Under the pieces are notes generated by a model. The model worked only from the letters and a program-made list of their open reading frames with translations. It had not been told where the DNA came from and searched no databases. Shown piece by piece: positions 50,460 to 59,523 of a stretch of DNA of 64,000 nt (positions are counted from its first letter, which is position 1; each line of letters starts with the position of its first letter). Source of the DNA: Streptomyces sp. SID13031. Its GTDB lineage: Bacteria; Actinomycetota; Actinomycetes; Propionibacteriales; Kribbellaceae. The stretch covers positions 1 through 64,000 of the forward strand of contig NZ_JAAGLV010000028.1 in the NCBI RefSeq assembly GCF_010548305.1. Direction: 5' to 3'. The position numbers were made by a program, and so were the translations under genes.

Positions 50460-51173
50460 CTAATTGGCGCCGGCGACCTTGAAGGTCTGGTCGACGAAGA
50501 TGTGGTGCGGCCAGTTGACGCCGATGTAGTGAACCTCGTACTCGCCGCTGCTCAACTGCACCACCCGGTCGACGACGCCGCCCGGGTAGGCGGCCAGTGC
50601 GGCTTCGGTCGCCTTGTCCGCCGTCGTTCCGCTGACGATGGTCCCCTCGCCCTCGGTGTAGTTCGCCGGGATCTGACCGTCCTGCTTCGCCGCGCTCTGC
50701 GCACCACGCTGGAAGGGCACCACCCCTGCGGCCGTGGATGCCGCGGCTCCTCCGCCGTCGGACGACTGCACGACGACCTGCGTGGCGGTGATCGTGGTTC
50801 CACTGGTCGTACCGAGCGCGAGGACGGTTGTCCCGTTGGTGATGGCGCTCGCGGAGGTCGCGCTCGTCCCGTTCAGGTACTTCGTCGACGACGTCGCGGT
50901 GACGGTCACCTTCTGGGCTGCGGAGGTCGTCATGGTGAAGCCCGAGGTGGTCACGCTGTCGACCGTGCCGATCGCTCCACCCGCGGCCGCCGCCGACCGG
51001 GCGTTGCTTCCCTCACCACCGGCCGTGCCGCCGCCGGGTCCGGGACGCTCCGCCGTCGACGACGATGACGGGGCAGGGTCCGTTGCCGAGGTCGACGAGG
51101 TGGAGCAACCGGCGACCAGCCCGGCTGCCGCAACCATCGCGCCGACGGCGATCCACTGACGTTTTCTGCTCAT
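50460..51173 (-). CDS. lipoprotein with DUF5666-like and PepSY-like parts
   Basis: About 237 residues. A signal peptide with lipobox VAGC near residue 24, then a Ser/Gly/Pro-rich linker. Residues 70-145 show GTVDSVTTSGFTMTTSAAQKVTVTATSSTKYLNG, a DUF5666-like beta domain. The C-terminus, TADKATEAALAAYPGGVVDRVVQLSSGEYEVHYIGVNWPHHIFVD, is a PepSY-like module. PepSY is thought to inhibit or bind proteases outside the cell. AGGAG precedes ATG 51173 by 11 bases; a GTG at 51185 is another start. Confidence 0.75.
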   Translation of the reverse strand: MSRKRQWIAVGAMVAAAGLVAGCSTSSTSATDPAPSSSSTAERPGPGGGTAGGEGSNARSAAAAGGAIGTVDSVTTSGFTMTTSAAQKVTVTATSSTKYLNGTSATSASAITNGTTVLALGTTSGTTITATQVVVQSSDGGGAAASTAAGVVPFQRGAQSAAKQDGQIPANYTEGEGTIVSGTTADKATEAALAAYPGGVVDRVVQLSSGEYEVHYIGVNWPHHIFVDQTFKVAGAN

Positions 51174-51338
51174 GAGGGCACTCACTCCTGCTGGGTTGGA
51201 CGGCTAATACTTCCGAGCGTGCCCCGCGTTCTTGTGAGGTTCCTCCTAGCGGCCTGGGAGCGCGCTGTGACCGAGAGTGCTCGCTGCGGGATCAGCCGGA
51301 GTACGAGATAAGGCGTGTGGTCTGTGGGGTGAGCGAGC

Positions 51339-51344
51339 TAACGT
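51339..51344 (+). promoter_or_regulatory. -10 hexamer of a leaderless promoter (TAACGT)
   Basis: TAACGT ends 7 bases before the GTG at 51352; the arrangement supports that start of the MoxR gene. Confidence 0.45.
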
Positions 51345-51351
51345 CTTCAGG

Positions 51352-52749
51352 GTGACCAGTGCACCTGTTGAGCTTCCCCGTAAGGCCGGCGAGCTGCGCG
51401 CCGCCGGATTCGTCCCCCGTCCGGTCAAGGCCGAGATCCGCGACAACCTGCTCAAGGAACTGCGCGCCGGGCGCAACCCCTGGCCCGGCATCGTCGGCTT
51501 CTCCCGTACGGTGATTCCCCAGCTCGAACGCGCCCTGCTCGCCGGGCACGACGTAGTACTCCTCGGTGAGCGAGGACAAGGCAAGACCCGGCTGCTCCGC
51601 ACCCTGATCGGTCTGCTCGACGAGTGGACCCCCGTGATCGAAGGCGCCGAGCTGCCCGAGCACCCGCTCGACCCGATCACGCCCGCGTCCAAGCGCCGCG
51701 CGGCCGAGCTCGGCGACGACCTGCCGGTCGCCTGGCTGCACCGCAGCCTCCGGTACGCCGAGAAGCTCGCCACCCCCGACACCTCGGTGGGTGACCTGAT
51801 CGGCGACGTCGACCCGGTCAAGGTCGCCGAGGGCCGCAGTCTGGGTGACCCCGAGACGATCCACTTCGGACTCGTCCCGCGCGCGCATCGTGGCATCGTC
51901 GCGATCAACGAGCTGCCCGACCTGGCCGAGCGGATCCAGGTCGCGCTGCTCAACGTGATGGAGGAGCGCGACATCCAGGTCCGCGGGTACACGCTGCGCC
52001 TCCCGCTCGATGTGTTGCTGGTGGCAACGGCCAACCCCGAGGACTACACCAACCGGGGCCGGATCATCACCCCGCTGAAGGACCGCTTCGGCGCCGAGGT
52101 CCGGACCCACTACCCGCTCGACATCGATGCCGAGGTGGACGTCGTCCGGCAGGAGAGCCACCTCACCGCCGAGGTGGGCGAGCCGCTGCTGGAGGTGCTC
52201 GCGCGCTTCGTGCGGCACCTGCGCGAGTCGACCGCGATCGACCAGCGCTCGGGTGTCTCCGCGCGCTTCGCGGTCGCTGCGGCCGAGACGGTTGCGGCGG
52301 CAGCGCTGCGCCGGTCGGCGATCACCGGCGAGGAGCCGGCCGTCGCCCGCCCGATCGACCTCGAGGCTGTTCCCGCCGTACTGCGGGGAAAGCTGGAGTT
52401 CGAGCCGGGTGAGGAAGGGCGCGAGACCGAGCTGCTCGAGTACCTCCTGCGCAGGTCCGTTGCGGACACCGCCCGCGAGCGGTTCGCCGGGCTCGACCTG
52501 ACCCCGCTCGCGGATGCCGTTGCCCAAGGCCACCTTGTGACCACGGGCGAGCGGATCCCCGGCCGCGACGTACTGTCGGCTCTCCCCGAGCTGCCCGTAC
52601 TTCACGACGTAGCGGCAAGAGCAGGCGTCAACCCCGACGACTCACCCGGCCGAATCGCCGCCGCGGTGGAGCTCGCGTTGGAAGCCCTCTACTTATCCAA
52701 GCGATTGGCCAAGGACGCGGACGACGACACCACGGTCTACGGAGTCTGA
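51352..52749 (+). CDS. MoxR-like AAA+ ATPase
   Basis: A 465-residue ATPase. Walker A is GERGQGKT (72-79). The Walker B region reads GIVAINELPDL (181-191), with Asn where Asp is usual before the Glu. Sensor 1 is VLLVATANPEDYTNRGR and the Arg-finger region TPLKDRFG. The C-terminal 150 residues are helical. MoxR ATPases act with vWA-domain partners as chaperones that mature or remodel protein complexes. The vWA gene follows after one base, so the pair is a functional unit. Confidence 0.87.
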   Translation: MTSAPVELPRKAGELRAAGFVPRPVKAEIRDNLLKELRAGRNPWPGIVGFSRTVIPQLERALLAGHDVVLLGERGQGKTRLLRTLIGLLDEWTPVIEGAELPEHPLDPITPASKRRAAELGDDLPVAWLHRSLRYAEKLATPDTSVGDLIGDVDPVKVAEGRSLGDPETIHFGLVPRAHRGIVAINELPDLAERIQVALLNVMEERDIQVRGYTLRLPLDVLLVATANPEDYTNRGRIITPLKDRFGAEVRTHYPLDIDAEVDVVRQESHLTAEVGEPLLEVLARFVRHLRESTAIDQRSGVSARFAVAAAETVAAAALRRSAITGEEPAVARPIDLEAVPAVLRGKLEFEPGEEGRETELLEYLLRRSVADTARERFAGLDLTPLADAVAQGHLVTTGERIPGRDVLSALPELPVLHDVAARAGVNPDDSPGRIAAAVELALEALYLSKRLAKDADDDTTVYGV

Positions 52750-52750
52750 T

Positions 52751-54715
52751 ATGTCCGTACTACCGGAAGGCTGGTCGTACGGGCCGTGGCACGACGGTCC
52801 TGACCCGCTCGCCCCGCCGGTGGATCTGCGGGACGCGCTGGACGAGCTCGGCCGCGACGTGATGGGCGGCTCGTCCCCGAGGTCCGCGCTGGAGGAGTTG
52901 CTCCGGCGTGGGACTCGCAACACCCAAGGGCTCGATGATCTGACCCGCAGGTTGTGGGAGCGGCGCCGCGAGATCCAGCAGCGGCACAACCTCGACGGCA
53001 CCTTGCGTGACGTGCAGCGGTTGCTGGACGAAGCGCTCGAGGCCGAGCGGCATGACCTGTTCCCCAACCCGTCCGACGATGCTCGGTTCCGTGAGATGCA
53101 GCTCGATGCGCTTCCGTCCGGGACGGCGTCGGCGGTCCGGGAGTTGGCGAACTACGACTGGCAGTCGAGTGAGGCCAGGCAGAAGTACGAGGAGATTCGC
53201 GAGTTACTTGGTCGCGAGCTGCTCGGGTCGCGCTTCGAGGGCATGAAGGAGGCGATGCAGAACACGACGCCCGAGGACGTCGAGCGGATCAACGAGATGC
53301 TGTCCGATCTCAACGCGCTGCTCGCCGCCCACGCGCAGGGGCATCCGCAGATCGATCAGCTCTTCAGCGAGTTCATGGCCAAGCACGGCGAGTTCTTCCC
53401 GGAGAATCCGCGCAATGTCGACGAGCTGATCGACGTACTGGCTGCTCGTGCGGCCGCCGCGCAGCGGATGCTCAACTCGATGACGCCGGAGCAGCGGGCC
53501 GAGCTCGCCCAGCTCTCGCAGCAGGCGTTCGGCAATCCGCAGCTGTCCCAGCAGCTGGCGAATCTCGATGTTCAGTTGCAGGCGCTCAGGCCGGGCGAGG
53601 ACTGGTCCGGCTCCGAGCGGATGAGCGGTGACGATCCGCTCGGGTTGGCCGAGGGCGCCCGGGCGATGTCCGATCTCGCGGAGCTGGATGCGCTGGCCGA
53701 GCAGTTGGCCCAGTCGTATCCGGGGGCGCGGCTGGAGGACATCGACCTCGACGCGCTGACCCGGCAGCTCGGCGACGAGGCGACGGTCGACGCGCGCCGG
53801 TTGTCGGAGCTCGAGCGGGAGCTGCGCAACCAGGGTCTGCTGGAGCGCACGCCTGACGGCACGTTGCAACTGTCCCCGAAGGCGTTGCGGCAACTCGGCC
53901 AGACGGCGCTTTCCGACGTACTGCGAACTGCCCGTGGCCAGTCCGGCGAGCGGGATGCGGCGTCGGCGGGTGCGGCCGGCGAGCTGAGCGGGTCGACAAG
54001 GCCCTGGCAATTCGGCGACACCCAGTCGTGGGACGTCTCGCGCACTGTGCGGAACGCAGTACTGCGGACTGCCGGTGCCGGCCGTGATGGCTCGGTCCGG
54101 CTGGACGTGGCCGATGTCGAGATCGCCGAGACCGAGCATCGAGCCCGGGCCGCCGTCGCGTTGCTGGTCGACACGTCGTGGTCGATGGTGCAGGAGGGCC
54201 GCTGGCTGCCGATGAAGCGGACGGCACTCGCCTTACACCAGCTGATCTCGACGCGCTACCGCAACGACGCCCTCCAACTGATCACCTTCGGCCGGTACGC
54301 CGGGGTGGTGGAGCTCCCGCAGCTCATCGGGATGGAAGGCACCTGGGAGCAGGGCACCAACGCGCACCACGCGCTCCTGCTCGCCGGCCGGCACCTGCGG
54401 CGTCACCCAGACGCCCAGCCGGTGGTGTTGATGGTGACAGATGGCGAGCCGACGGCACACCTCGAACCGGACGGCACGGCCGAGTTCGACTACCCACCCC
54501 GACCAGCGACGCTACGCAAAACGATCTTCGAGGTCGACCGCCTGGCCAAGCTCGGCGCGACGGTCTCGATCTTCCGCCTCGGCGACGACCCCCGCCTGAA
54601 CCAGTTCGTCGACCTGCTGGCCCGCCGCAGCGGCGGCCGAGTACTGGCCCCCGACGCAGACGGCCTAGGCGCAGCCGTCGTCGGCGACTACCTGAGAACC
54701 CGCCGCCGGCTCTGA
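52751..54715 (+). CDS. vWA-domain protein, partner of the MoxR ATPase
   Basis: A 654-residue cytosolic protein. The first 460 residues are Gln/Arg/Glu-rich and mostly helical (LEELLRRGTRN, EAMQNTTPEDVERINEML, ELAQLSQQAFGNPQLSQQ). The C-terminal vWA domain has a perfect MIDAS, DTSWS near residue 473, then Thr in EQGTNAHHAL and Asp in VTDGEPTAH. The MIDAS binds a divalent metal and a ligand carboxylate. Together with the upstream ATPase it likely opens or loads another protein complex. A coregulated target was not identified in the window. Confidence 0.85.
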   Translation: MSVLPEGWSYGPWHDGPDPLAPPVDLRDALDELGRDVMGGSSPRSALEELLRRGTRNTQGLDDLTRRLWERRREIQQRHNLDGTLRDVQRLLDEALEAERHDLFPNPSDDARFREMQLDALPSGTASAVRELANYDWQSSEARQKYEEIRELLGRELLGSRFEGMKEAMQNTTPEDVERINEMLSDLNALLAAHAQGHPQIDQLFSEFMAKHGEFFPENPRNVDELIDVLAARAAAAQRMLNSMTPEQRAELAQLSQQAFGNPQLSQQLANLDVQLQALRPGEDWSGSERMSGDDPLGLAEGARAMSDLAELDALAEQLAQSYPGARLEDIDLDALTRQLGDEATVDARRLSELERELRNQGLLERTPDGTLQLSPKALRQLGQTALSDVLRTARGQSGERDAASAGAAGELSGSTRPWQFGDTQSWDVSRTVRNAVLRTAGAGRDGSVRLDVADVEIAETEHRARAAVALLVDTSWSMVQEGRWLPMKRTALALHQLISTRYRNDALQLITFGRYAGVVELPQLIGMEGTWEQGTNAHHALLLAGRHLRRHPDAQPVVLMVTDGEPTAHLEPDGTAEFDYPPRPATLRKTIFEVDRLAKLGATVSIFRLGDDPRLNQFVDLLARRSGGRVLAPDADGLGAAVVGDYLRTRRRL

Positions 54716-54786
54716 TCGCGGAGCTCAAGCAGTACGGCGTGGGCCTCTGGAGATCGAGGTCTCGCGTCGGCAGCCAACTGAGACGA

Positions 54787-55524
54787 CTAGGCCGGAATCA
54801 GGTAGACGACAGGTTCACCCCAGACAGCCCGGCTCACCTGATCGCAGTTGCTGTTGCCGGCGACCGGGATCACCTCCAGGCGCATCTCCAAGGCTTTGTT
54901 CAGCTGCAGGTCGACCTTGCGGCTGGTGCCCTTGCCAAGGGTGATCGGCGCCTGAACCTCCTTGTTGTCGAGGTAGATCCGGAACTGCACCTTGAGATCC
55001 GGAGCTGACGGATCACTGATGCCGATGGTCGCCACGAAGCGGTTGTAGTGTCTGGACAGCTGATAGCGCTGTGCCTTCTTGCCGTAGCAGCGGCCGGCGC
55101 TGGTCGTCGCGCTGTCCGCGTAGGTCACGCCGTTCACTTCGGCCACCTCCTGCTGGAAGAAGCTCCCTCCGGCCTCGATGTCGTTGATGTTTGCTGTTTG
55201 CCCCGCCGCCGGCGGCCCACTCGGCGGCGGCCCACTCGACGACGGACCACCGCTGGGACCGACCGTCTCGGTGATGGTCGGCCCGAGGGCAGTGGTCGTC
55301 ACGGACGCCGTGCTCGTTGCTGTCACCGTCATCGTGGGCGGCGCCGGGTTCAACGACTCCGGCAGTTGGCCAGACTGGCCGAGCATGATGGTGACCAGTG
55401 CGCTGGCAATCACCGTCACCAACGGCCCTACTCCCGCCACCAGAGCAGGATGGCGAAGCCATCCGCGAGCAGCCTTCTCCTCCTGTGGCGCAGGCCCCGC
55501 CTCGTCTACCTCACCTTTGCTCAT
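54787..55524 (-). CDS. membrane-anchored protein with NPCBM-like domain
   Basis: A 245-residue protein. A cytosolic N-terminus (residues 1-26), one membrane helix (about 29-50), a Thr/Ser/Pro-rich stalk to about 110, and a C-terminal beta-sandwich with GGSFFQQEVAEVNGVTYADSATTS, GRCYGKKAQRYQLSRHYNRFVATIGISD, VQFRIYLDNKEV and DLQLNKALEMRLEV. The last pattern is like NPCBM/NEW2 carbohydrate-binding modules. Two Cys (GRCYG and SNCDQ) may form a disulfide. The ATG has GAGGGGG at good spacing. Role unknown. Confidence 0.7.
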   Translation of the reverse strand: MSKGEVDEAGPAPQEEKAARGWLRHPALVAGVGPLVTVIASALVTIMLGQSGQLPESLNPAPPTMTVTATSTASVTTTALGPTITETVGPSGGPSSSGPPPSGPPAAGQTANINDIEAGGSFFQQEVAEVNGVTYADSATTSAGRCYGKKAQRYQLSRHYNRFVATIGISDPSAPDLKVQFRIYLDNKEVQAPITLGKGTSRKVDLQLNKALEMRLEVIPVAGNSNCDQVSRAVWGEPVVYLIPA

Positions 55525-55854
55525 CTGTTCCCCCTCAAGGCGACTGTAGCGATCACCTCACCGTCGTGCGGGGAACTTGGTGTGGCGCGGATGAATCGTC
55601 CTGGGCCTTCTCCGGCTCGTCGGCAAATCCTCAGCAAAGCGACTGTCTGTCCTGCGTTGTCAATGGGGTAAGGGTTTTCCGGGCATCGGTATGTGGGCAG
55701 CATCACCGTCTCAACGTGAGACCAGTGGTCAACTGGACTGGTTTTCGGGCTTACCCTGAAAGGACGCCCTCGCCATCGGAGTCGTCGGGCCAGCGGTCAC
55801 CAAGCCGCGACCAGTCGCTGTCAACACCTCGGGCCCACACCTCAGGGAGTCACC
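55525..55854 (+). other. 330-base upstream region of ppdK with overlapping palindromes
   Basis: No gene is seen. At 55708-55722 GTCTCA-ACG-TGAGAC is a perfect dyad, overlapped by GACCA-G-TGGTC (55720-55730) and CCAGT-GGTCA-ACTGG (55722-55736). They lie 119-147 bases before ppdK. TGGTTTTCGGGCTTACCCT follows and may hold the -10. The end of the region has the ppdK ribosome site AGGGAG. Confidence 0.5.
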
Positions 55855-58521
55855 GTGTCGAAACTCGTCTACGACTTCGCCGAAGGCAACAAGTCGATGA
55901 AGGAACTGCTCGGTGGCAAGGGAGCCAACCTCGCCGAGATGACGAATCTGGGCCTGCCGGTCCCGCCCGGATTCACCATCACCGCCGACGCCTGCAAGGT
56001 CTTCCTGGCCACCGGTTCGGTGCCGCCCGAGCTCGCCGACGAGATCGACCATCACGTCGCCGCGCTGGAGCAGAAGATGGGCAAGAAGCTCGGCCAGGCC
56101 GACGACCCGCTGCTCGTCTCGGTCCGCTCCGGTGCCGCGGTGTCGATGCCCGGGATGATGGAGACGGTGCTCAACGTCGGCCTGAACGACGACTCGGTGA
56201 ACGGTCTCGCGCACCACTCCGGCAACCCGCGGTTCGCCTGGGACGCCTATCGCCGGCTGATCCAGATGTTCGGCAAGACCGTGCTCGGGATGGAGGGCGA
56301 CGTCTTCGAGGACGCGATCGAGGCGGCCAAACAGGCCAAGGGGACCAAGAACGACCTCGATCTGGACGCCGACGACCTGAAGGCGCTCGTCGACAACTTC
56401 AAGGCGGCCGTCAAGCAGCACACCGGCCGGGAGTTCCCGCAGGACCCGCGCGAGCAGCTGGACCTCGCGACCGAGGCGGTCTTCGGCTCCTGGAACTCCG
56501 AGCGCGCCATCCTGTACCGCCGCCAGGAGCGGATCGCCACCGACCTCGGTACGGCGGTGAGCATCTGCTCGATGGTGTTCGGCAACCTCGGGATGGACTC
56601 CGGGACCGGCGTCGCGTTCACCCGCGACCCGTCCAGCGGGCAGCCCGGCGTCTACGGCGACTACCTCCAGAACGCACAGGGCGAGGACGTCGTCGCGGGG
56701 ATCCGCAACACCGTCCCGCTGGCCGATCTCGAGCAGATCGACAAGGCGTCGTACGACGCCCTGATGGCGATCATGGCCAAGCTCGAAGGGCACTACCGCG
56801 ATCTGTGCGATATCGAGTTCACCGTCGAGCGCGGCAAGCTGTGGATGCTGCAGACGCGGGTCGGCAAGCGGACGGCGGCGGCAGCGTTCAGGATCGCGAC
56901 CAGCCTGGTCGACGAGGGCGTGATCGACACCGACGAGGCGCTGCGCCGGGTGAAGGGTGCGCAGTTGGCGCAGCTGATGTTCCCGCGATTCGACGGCGAC
57001 GCGGCGACAGACCTGGTCACCAAGGCGATCGGCGCCTCCCCGGGTGCCGCGTCCGGCAAGGTCGTTTTCACCTCGGCCGCAGCGGTCAAGGCCGCTGACG
57101 CCGGCGAGAAGGTCATCCTGGTCCGCCGGGAGACGAACCCTGATGACTTGCACGGCATGATCGCCGCCCAGGGCGTGCTGACCAGCCGCGGTGGCAAGAC
57201 GTCGCACGCGGCGGTAGTTGCCCGAGGCATGGGAAAGACGTGTGTCTGTGGCGCCGAGGACCTCGAGGTCGACGTCGCGGCGCGCACGATCAAGATCAAG
57301 GGCAGGACGCTCGTCGAGGGCGATGTGATCTCGATCGACGGCACCACCGGCGAGGTCTTCCTCGGCGAGGTCCCGGTCGTAGCGTCGCCTGTCGTCCAGT
57401 ACTTCGAGGGGGCGCTCGCGGCCGATGCCGGCGACGAGCTGGTCGCCGCCGTGGACCGGCTGATCACGCATGCCGACGAGATCCGGCGACTCGACGTCCG
57501 GACGAATGCCGACACCGGTGACGACGCCGCCCGGGCTCGCCGGTTCGGCGCCCAGGGCATCGGCCTTTGCCGGACCGAGCACATGTTCCTGGGGGAGCGC
57601 CGGGAGGCCGTCGAGCGGCTGATCCTGGCCGACTCGGCGGAGGAGAGTGACGCGGCGCTCGCAGTACTGGAGCCCTTGCAGCGTAAGGACTTCCTGGAGT
57701 TGCTGGGCGCGATGGACGGGCTGCCGGTGACGATCCGGTTGATCGACCCGCCGCTGCACGAGTTCCTGCCGCCGCTGACGGATCTGGCCGTCAAGGTCGC
57801 GCTCGCCAAGGAGCGTGGCGAGGATCCGGGGCGCGACGCCGTCCTGCTCACCGCGGTCGAGCGGCTGCACGAGCAGAACCCGATGCTCGGGCTGCGAGGC
57901 GTCCGGCTCGGCCTGGTGATCCCGGGCCTGTTCAAGATGCAGGTGCGCGCGATCGCTTCCGCTGCCGCCGAGCTGAAGAAGGCCGGCAAGGACCCGCAGC
58001 CGGAGATCATGATCCCGCTGGTCGGCGCGGTCCAGGAGTTGCAGTTCACCCGTGACGAGGTCGAGGCGGTGCTGGCCGAGGTCGCCGAGTCCGAGGGCGT
58101 GGAGTGGTCGACGCCGATCGGCACCATGATCGAGCTGCCCCGGGCCGCGGTGACGGCGGAGCAGATCGCCGAGGCGGCCGAGTTCTTCTCCTTCGGCACG
58201 AACGACCTGACCCAGATGACGTGGGGCTTCAGCCGCGACGACGTGGAGGGCTCGTTCTTCTCGAAGTACCTGGAGAAGGGCATCTTCGCGGTCTCGCCGT
58301 TCGAGTCGATCGACCGCGAAGGCGTCGGCGCGCTGGTCCGGATGGGCGCCGAGCGCGGCCGCTCCACCCGCCCCGACCTGAAGCTCGGCGTCTGCGGCGA
58401 GCACGGCGGCGACCCGGACAGCATCCACTTCTTCCACGAGGTGGGCCTCGACTACGTCTCCTGCTCGCCCTTCCGCATCCCGGTAGCCCGTCTCGAAGCG
58501 GGCCGCGCCGCCCTGGACTGA
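55855..58521 (+). CDS. ppdK: pyruvate, phosphate dikinase
   Basis: An 888-residue enzyme that interconverts pyruvate, ATP and phosphate with phosphoenolpyruvate, AMP and diphosphate. The N-terminal ATP-grasp part begins LVYDFAEGNKSMKELLGGKGANLAEM and includes VSVRSGAAVSMPGMM. The swivelling phosphohistidine domain has GGKTSHAAVVARGM with His451. The C-terminal barrel has GLCRTEHMF, PLVGAVQEL, SFGTNDLTQ and GVCGEHGGDP with the proton-donor Cys847. Length is usual. GTG follows AGGGAG by 5 bases. In a heterotroph it probably works in gluconeogenesis or the reverse glycolytic direction. Confidence 0.97.
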   Translation: MSKLVYDFAEGNKSMKELLGGKGANLAEMTNLGLPVPPGFTITADACKVFLATGSVPPELADEIDHHVAALEQKMGKKLGQADDPLLVSVRSGAAVSMPGMMETVLNVGLNDDSVNGLAHHSGNPRFAWDAYRRLIQMFGKTVLGMEGDVFEDAIEAAKQAKGTKNDLDLDADDLKALVDNFKAAVKQHTGREFPQDPREQLDLATEAVFGSWNSERAILYRRQERIATDLGTAVSICSMVFGNLGMDSGTGVAFTRDPSSGQPGVYGDYLQNAQGEDVVAGIRNTVPLADLEQIDKASYDALMAIMAKLEGHYRDLCDIEFTVERGKLWMLQTRVGKRTAAAAFRIATSLVDEGVIDTDEALRRVKGAQLAQLMFPRFDGDAATDLVTKAIGASPGAASGKVVFTSAAAVKAADAGEKVILVRRETNPDDLHGMIAAQGVLTSRGGKTSHAAVVARGMGKTCVCGAEDLEVDVAARTIKIKGRTLVEGDVISIDGTTGEVFLGEVPVVASPVVQYFEGALAADAGDELVAAVDRLITHADEIRRLDVRTNADTGDDAARARRFGAQGIGLCRTEHMFLGERREAVERLILADSAEESDAALAVLEPLQRKDFLELLGAMDGLPVTIRLIDPPLHEFLPPLTDLAVKVALAKERGEDPGRDAVLLTAVERLHEQNPMLGLRGVRLGLVIPGLFKMQVRAIASAAAELKKAGKDPQPEIMIPLVGAVQELQFTRDEVEAVLAEVAESEGVEWSTPIGTMIELPRAAVTAEQIAEAAEFFSFGTNDLTQMTWGFSRDDVEGSFFSKYLEKGIFAVSPFESIDREGVGALVRMGAERGRSTRPDLKLGVCGEHGGDPDSIHFFHEVGLDYVSCSPFRIPVARLEAGRAALD

Positions 58522-58528
58522 CCTCCGA

Positions 58529-58602
58529 CCACCGCACCACGATGTGTCAGAGGATGACTGCAGCTAGTCACACCTTTGAACGGGGACATCGTGGTGCGGT
58601 GG
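58529..58602 (+). terminator. 17-bp perfect inverted repeat between ppdK and the next gene
   Basis: Arms 58529-58545 and 58586-58602 (CCACCGCACC... and ...GGTGCGGTGG) pair over 17 bases without mismatch, with a 40-base loop. The left arm starts 8 bases after the ppdK stop, fitting a terminator. The right arm contains the likely GTG start codons of the next gene, and the loop contains its upstream TTG start option, so the hairpin may also gate translation. Confidence 0.6.
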
Positions 58603-59523
58603 AAGCGTCTGTTGGTCAGCGATCGCGGCCGGGAAACCAGCTGGTGCGTGCTGCTCGTCGCGATCCTGGTGTTGCTCGTGGTCGGCGGTGTGCGGTTCTA
58701 CCGTGAGTACGCCGCAGTTTCCGACTCCGGCGCGCCGCTCGACGACAGAGGCAGTGCCTACCTGTACTTCGACCAGCCGGGTGTAGCCGCCACCCTCGAC
58801 GTCACCGTGCGGGACACCACCCTGGACTTCCAGCTCCAGGTCGACAAGTCGTCTGCCGGGTCCGCGGTCGGCTATCACCTTGTACTGACCGGGAACGCTG
58901 TCTACGCAGCCCACGGCGCCGTCGCGGACGGCTGCCCGGGCGACGCGGTTCGCAGTACAGGCAAGGTCCGGTGCCAGGTGGCGAGGCTCGATCCGGCGAT
59001 GACGTCGGCGGCGCCCGAGCTGCCAATGGAAGCCAGCGTGGTGAGCGGGCAACTCGTCCGCACCGGGGACGCGTTGCAGACGACCATCGGCATCGACACC
59101 GGGCGGGACTTCTCGAGCGTCGACGGGAAGCGGATCTACTTCGGCCTGCCGGCCATCGGTACCAGCTACCTGCCGGCCGCGGATCGACGCGAGGTGAGCT
59201 TCCCGCTGACCGGCGCGAAGGTGCTCGTCCCGGAGCGCCTCACCCTCAGCATCGACTACGGCGAACTCCCGGTGACGAATCGCGCCGAGAACGTCAGCCC
59301 GGAACCACTCGTCGCCGGCACCCTGTTCTGGTACGAGGAAGACGTCTCGGCGATCAAGGGAAGAGGGTCGCTGGTCAATTCGCTGACCGAGGACAGCGAG
59401 CAGCGAACCCTCTTCCTGGTAGGCCTTTACGTCGGCCTCGCAACCGCCTTTCTCCCGTTGCTACTGCCCGCCCTCTGGCGCTCGGGTCGACGGCTCAGGG
59501 CCGGGCTTTCCCGAAGTACATGA
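58594..59523 (+). CDS. two-helix membrane protein with large extracytoplasmic domain
   Basis: About 309 residues: one helix near residue 18-38 (LLVAILVLLVVGGVRF), a 220-residue extracytoplasmic beta-rich domain with a Cys pair (DGCPGD and VRCQVA), and a C-terminal helix (LFLVGLYVGLATAFLPLLLPALW). The layout is like DUF4436-type proteins, but the match is weak. Start uncertain: GGGGA is 7 bases before GTG 58594; GTG 58591 and TTG 58576 are possible. Its end overlaps the converging next gene by 29 bases. Confidence 0.65.
   Translation: MRWKRLLVSDRGRETSWCVLLVAILVLLVVGGVRFYREYAAVSDSGAPLDDRGSAYLYFDQPGVAATLDVTVRDTTLDFQLQVDKSSAGSAVGYHLVLTGNAVYAAHGAVADGCPGDAVRSTGKVRCQVARLDPAMTSAAPELPMEASVVSGQLVRTGDALQTTIGIDTGRDFSSVDGKRIYFGLPAIGTSYLPAADRREVSFPLTGAKVLVPERLTLSIDYGELPVTNRAENVSPEPLVAGTLFWYEEDVSAIKGRGSLVNSLTEDSEQRTLFLVGLYVGLATAFLPLLLPALWRSGRRLRAGLSRST

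Noticed and set aside
55729..58437. A 902-codon open frame on the minus strand across ppdK
   Set aside because: It is the antisense shadow of a highly conserved plus-strand gene; long antisense frames are normal at this GC content.
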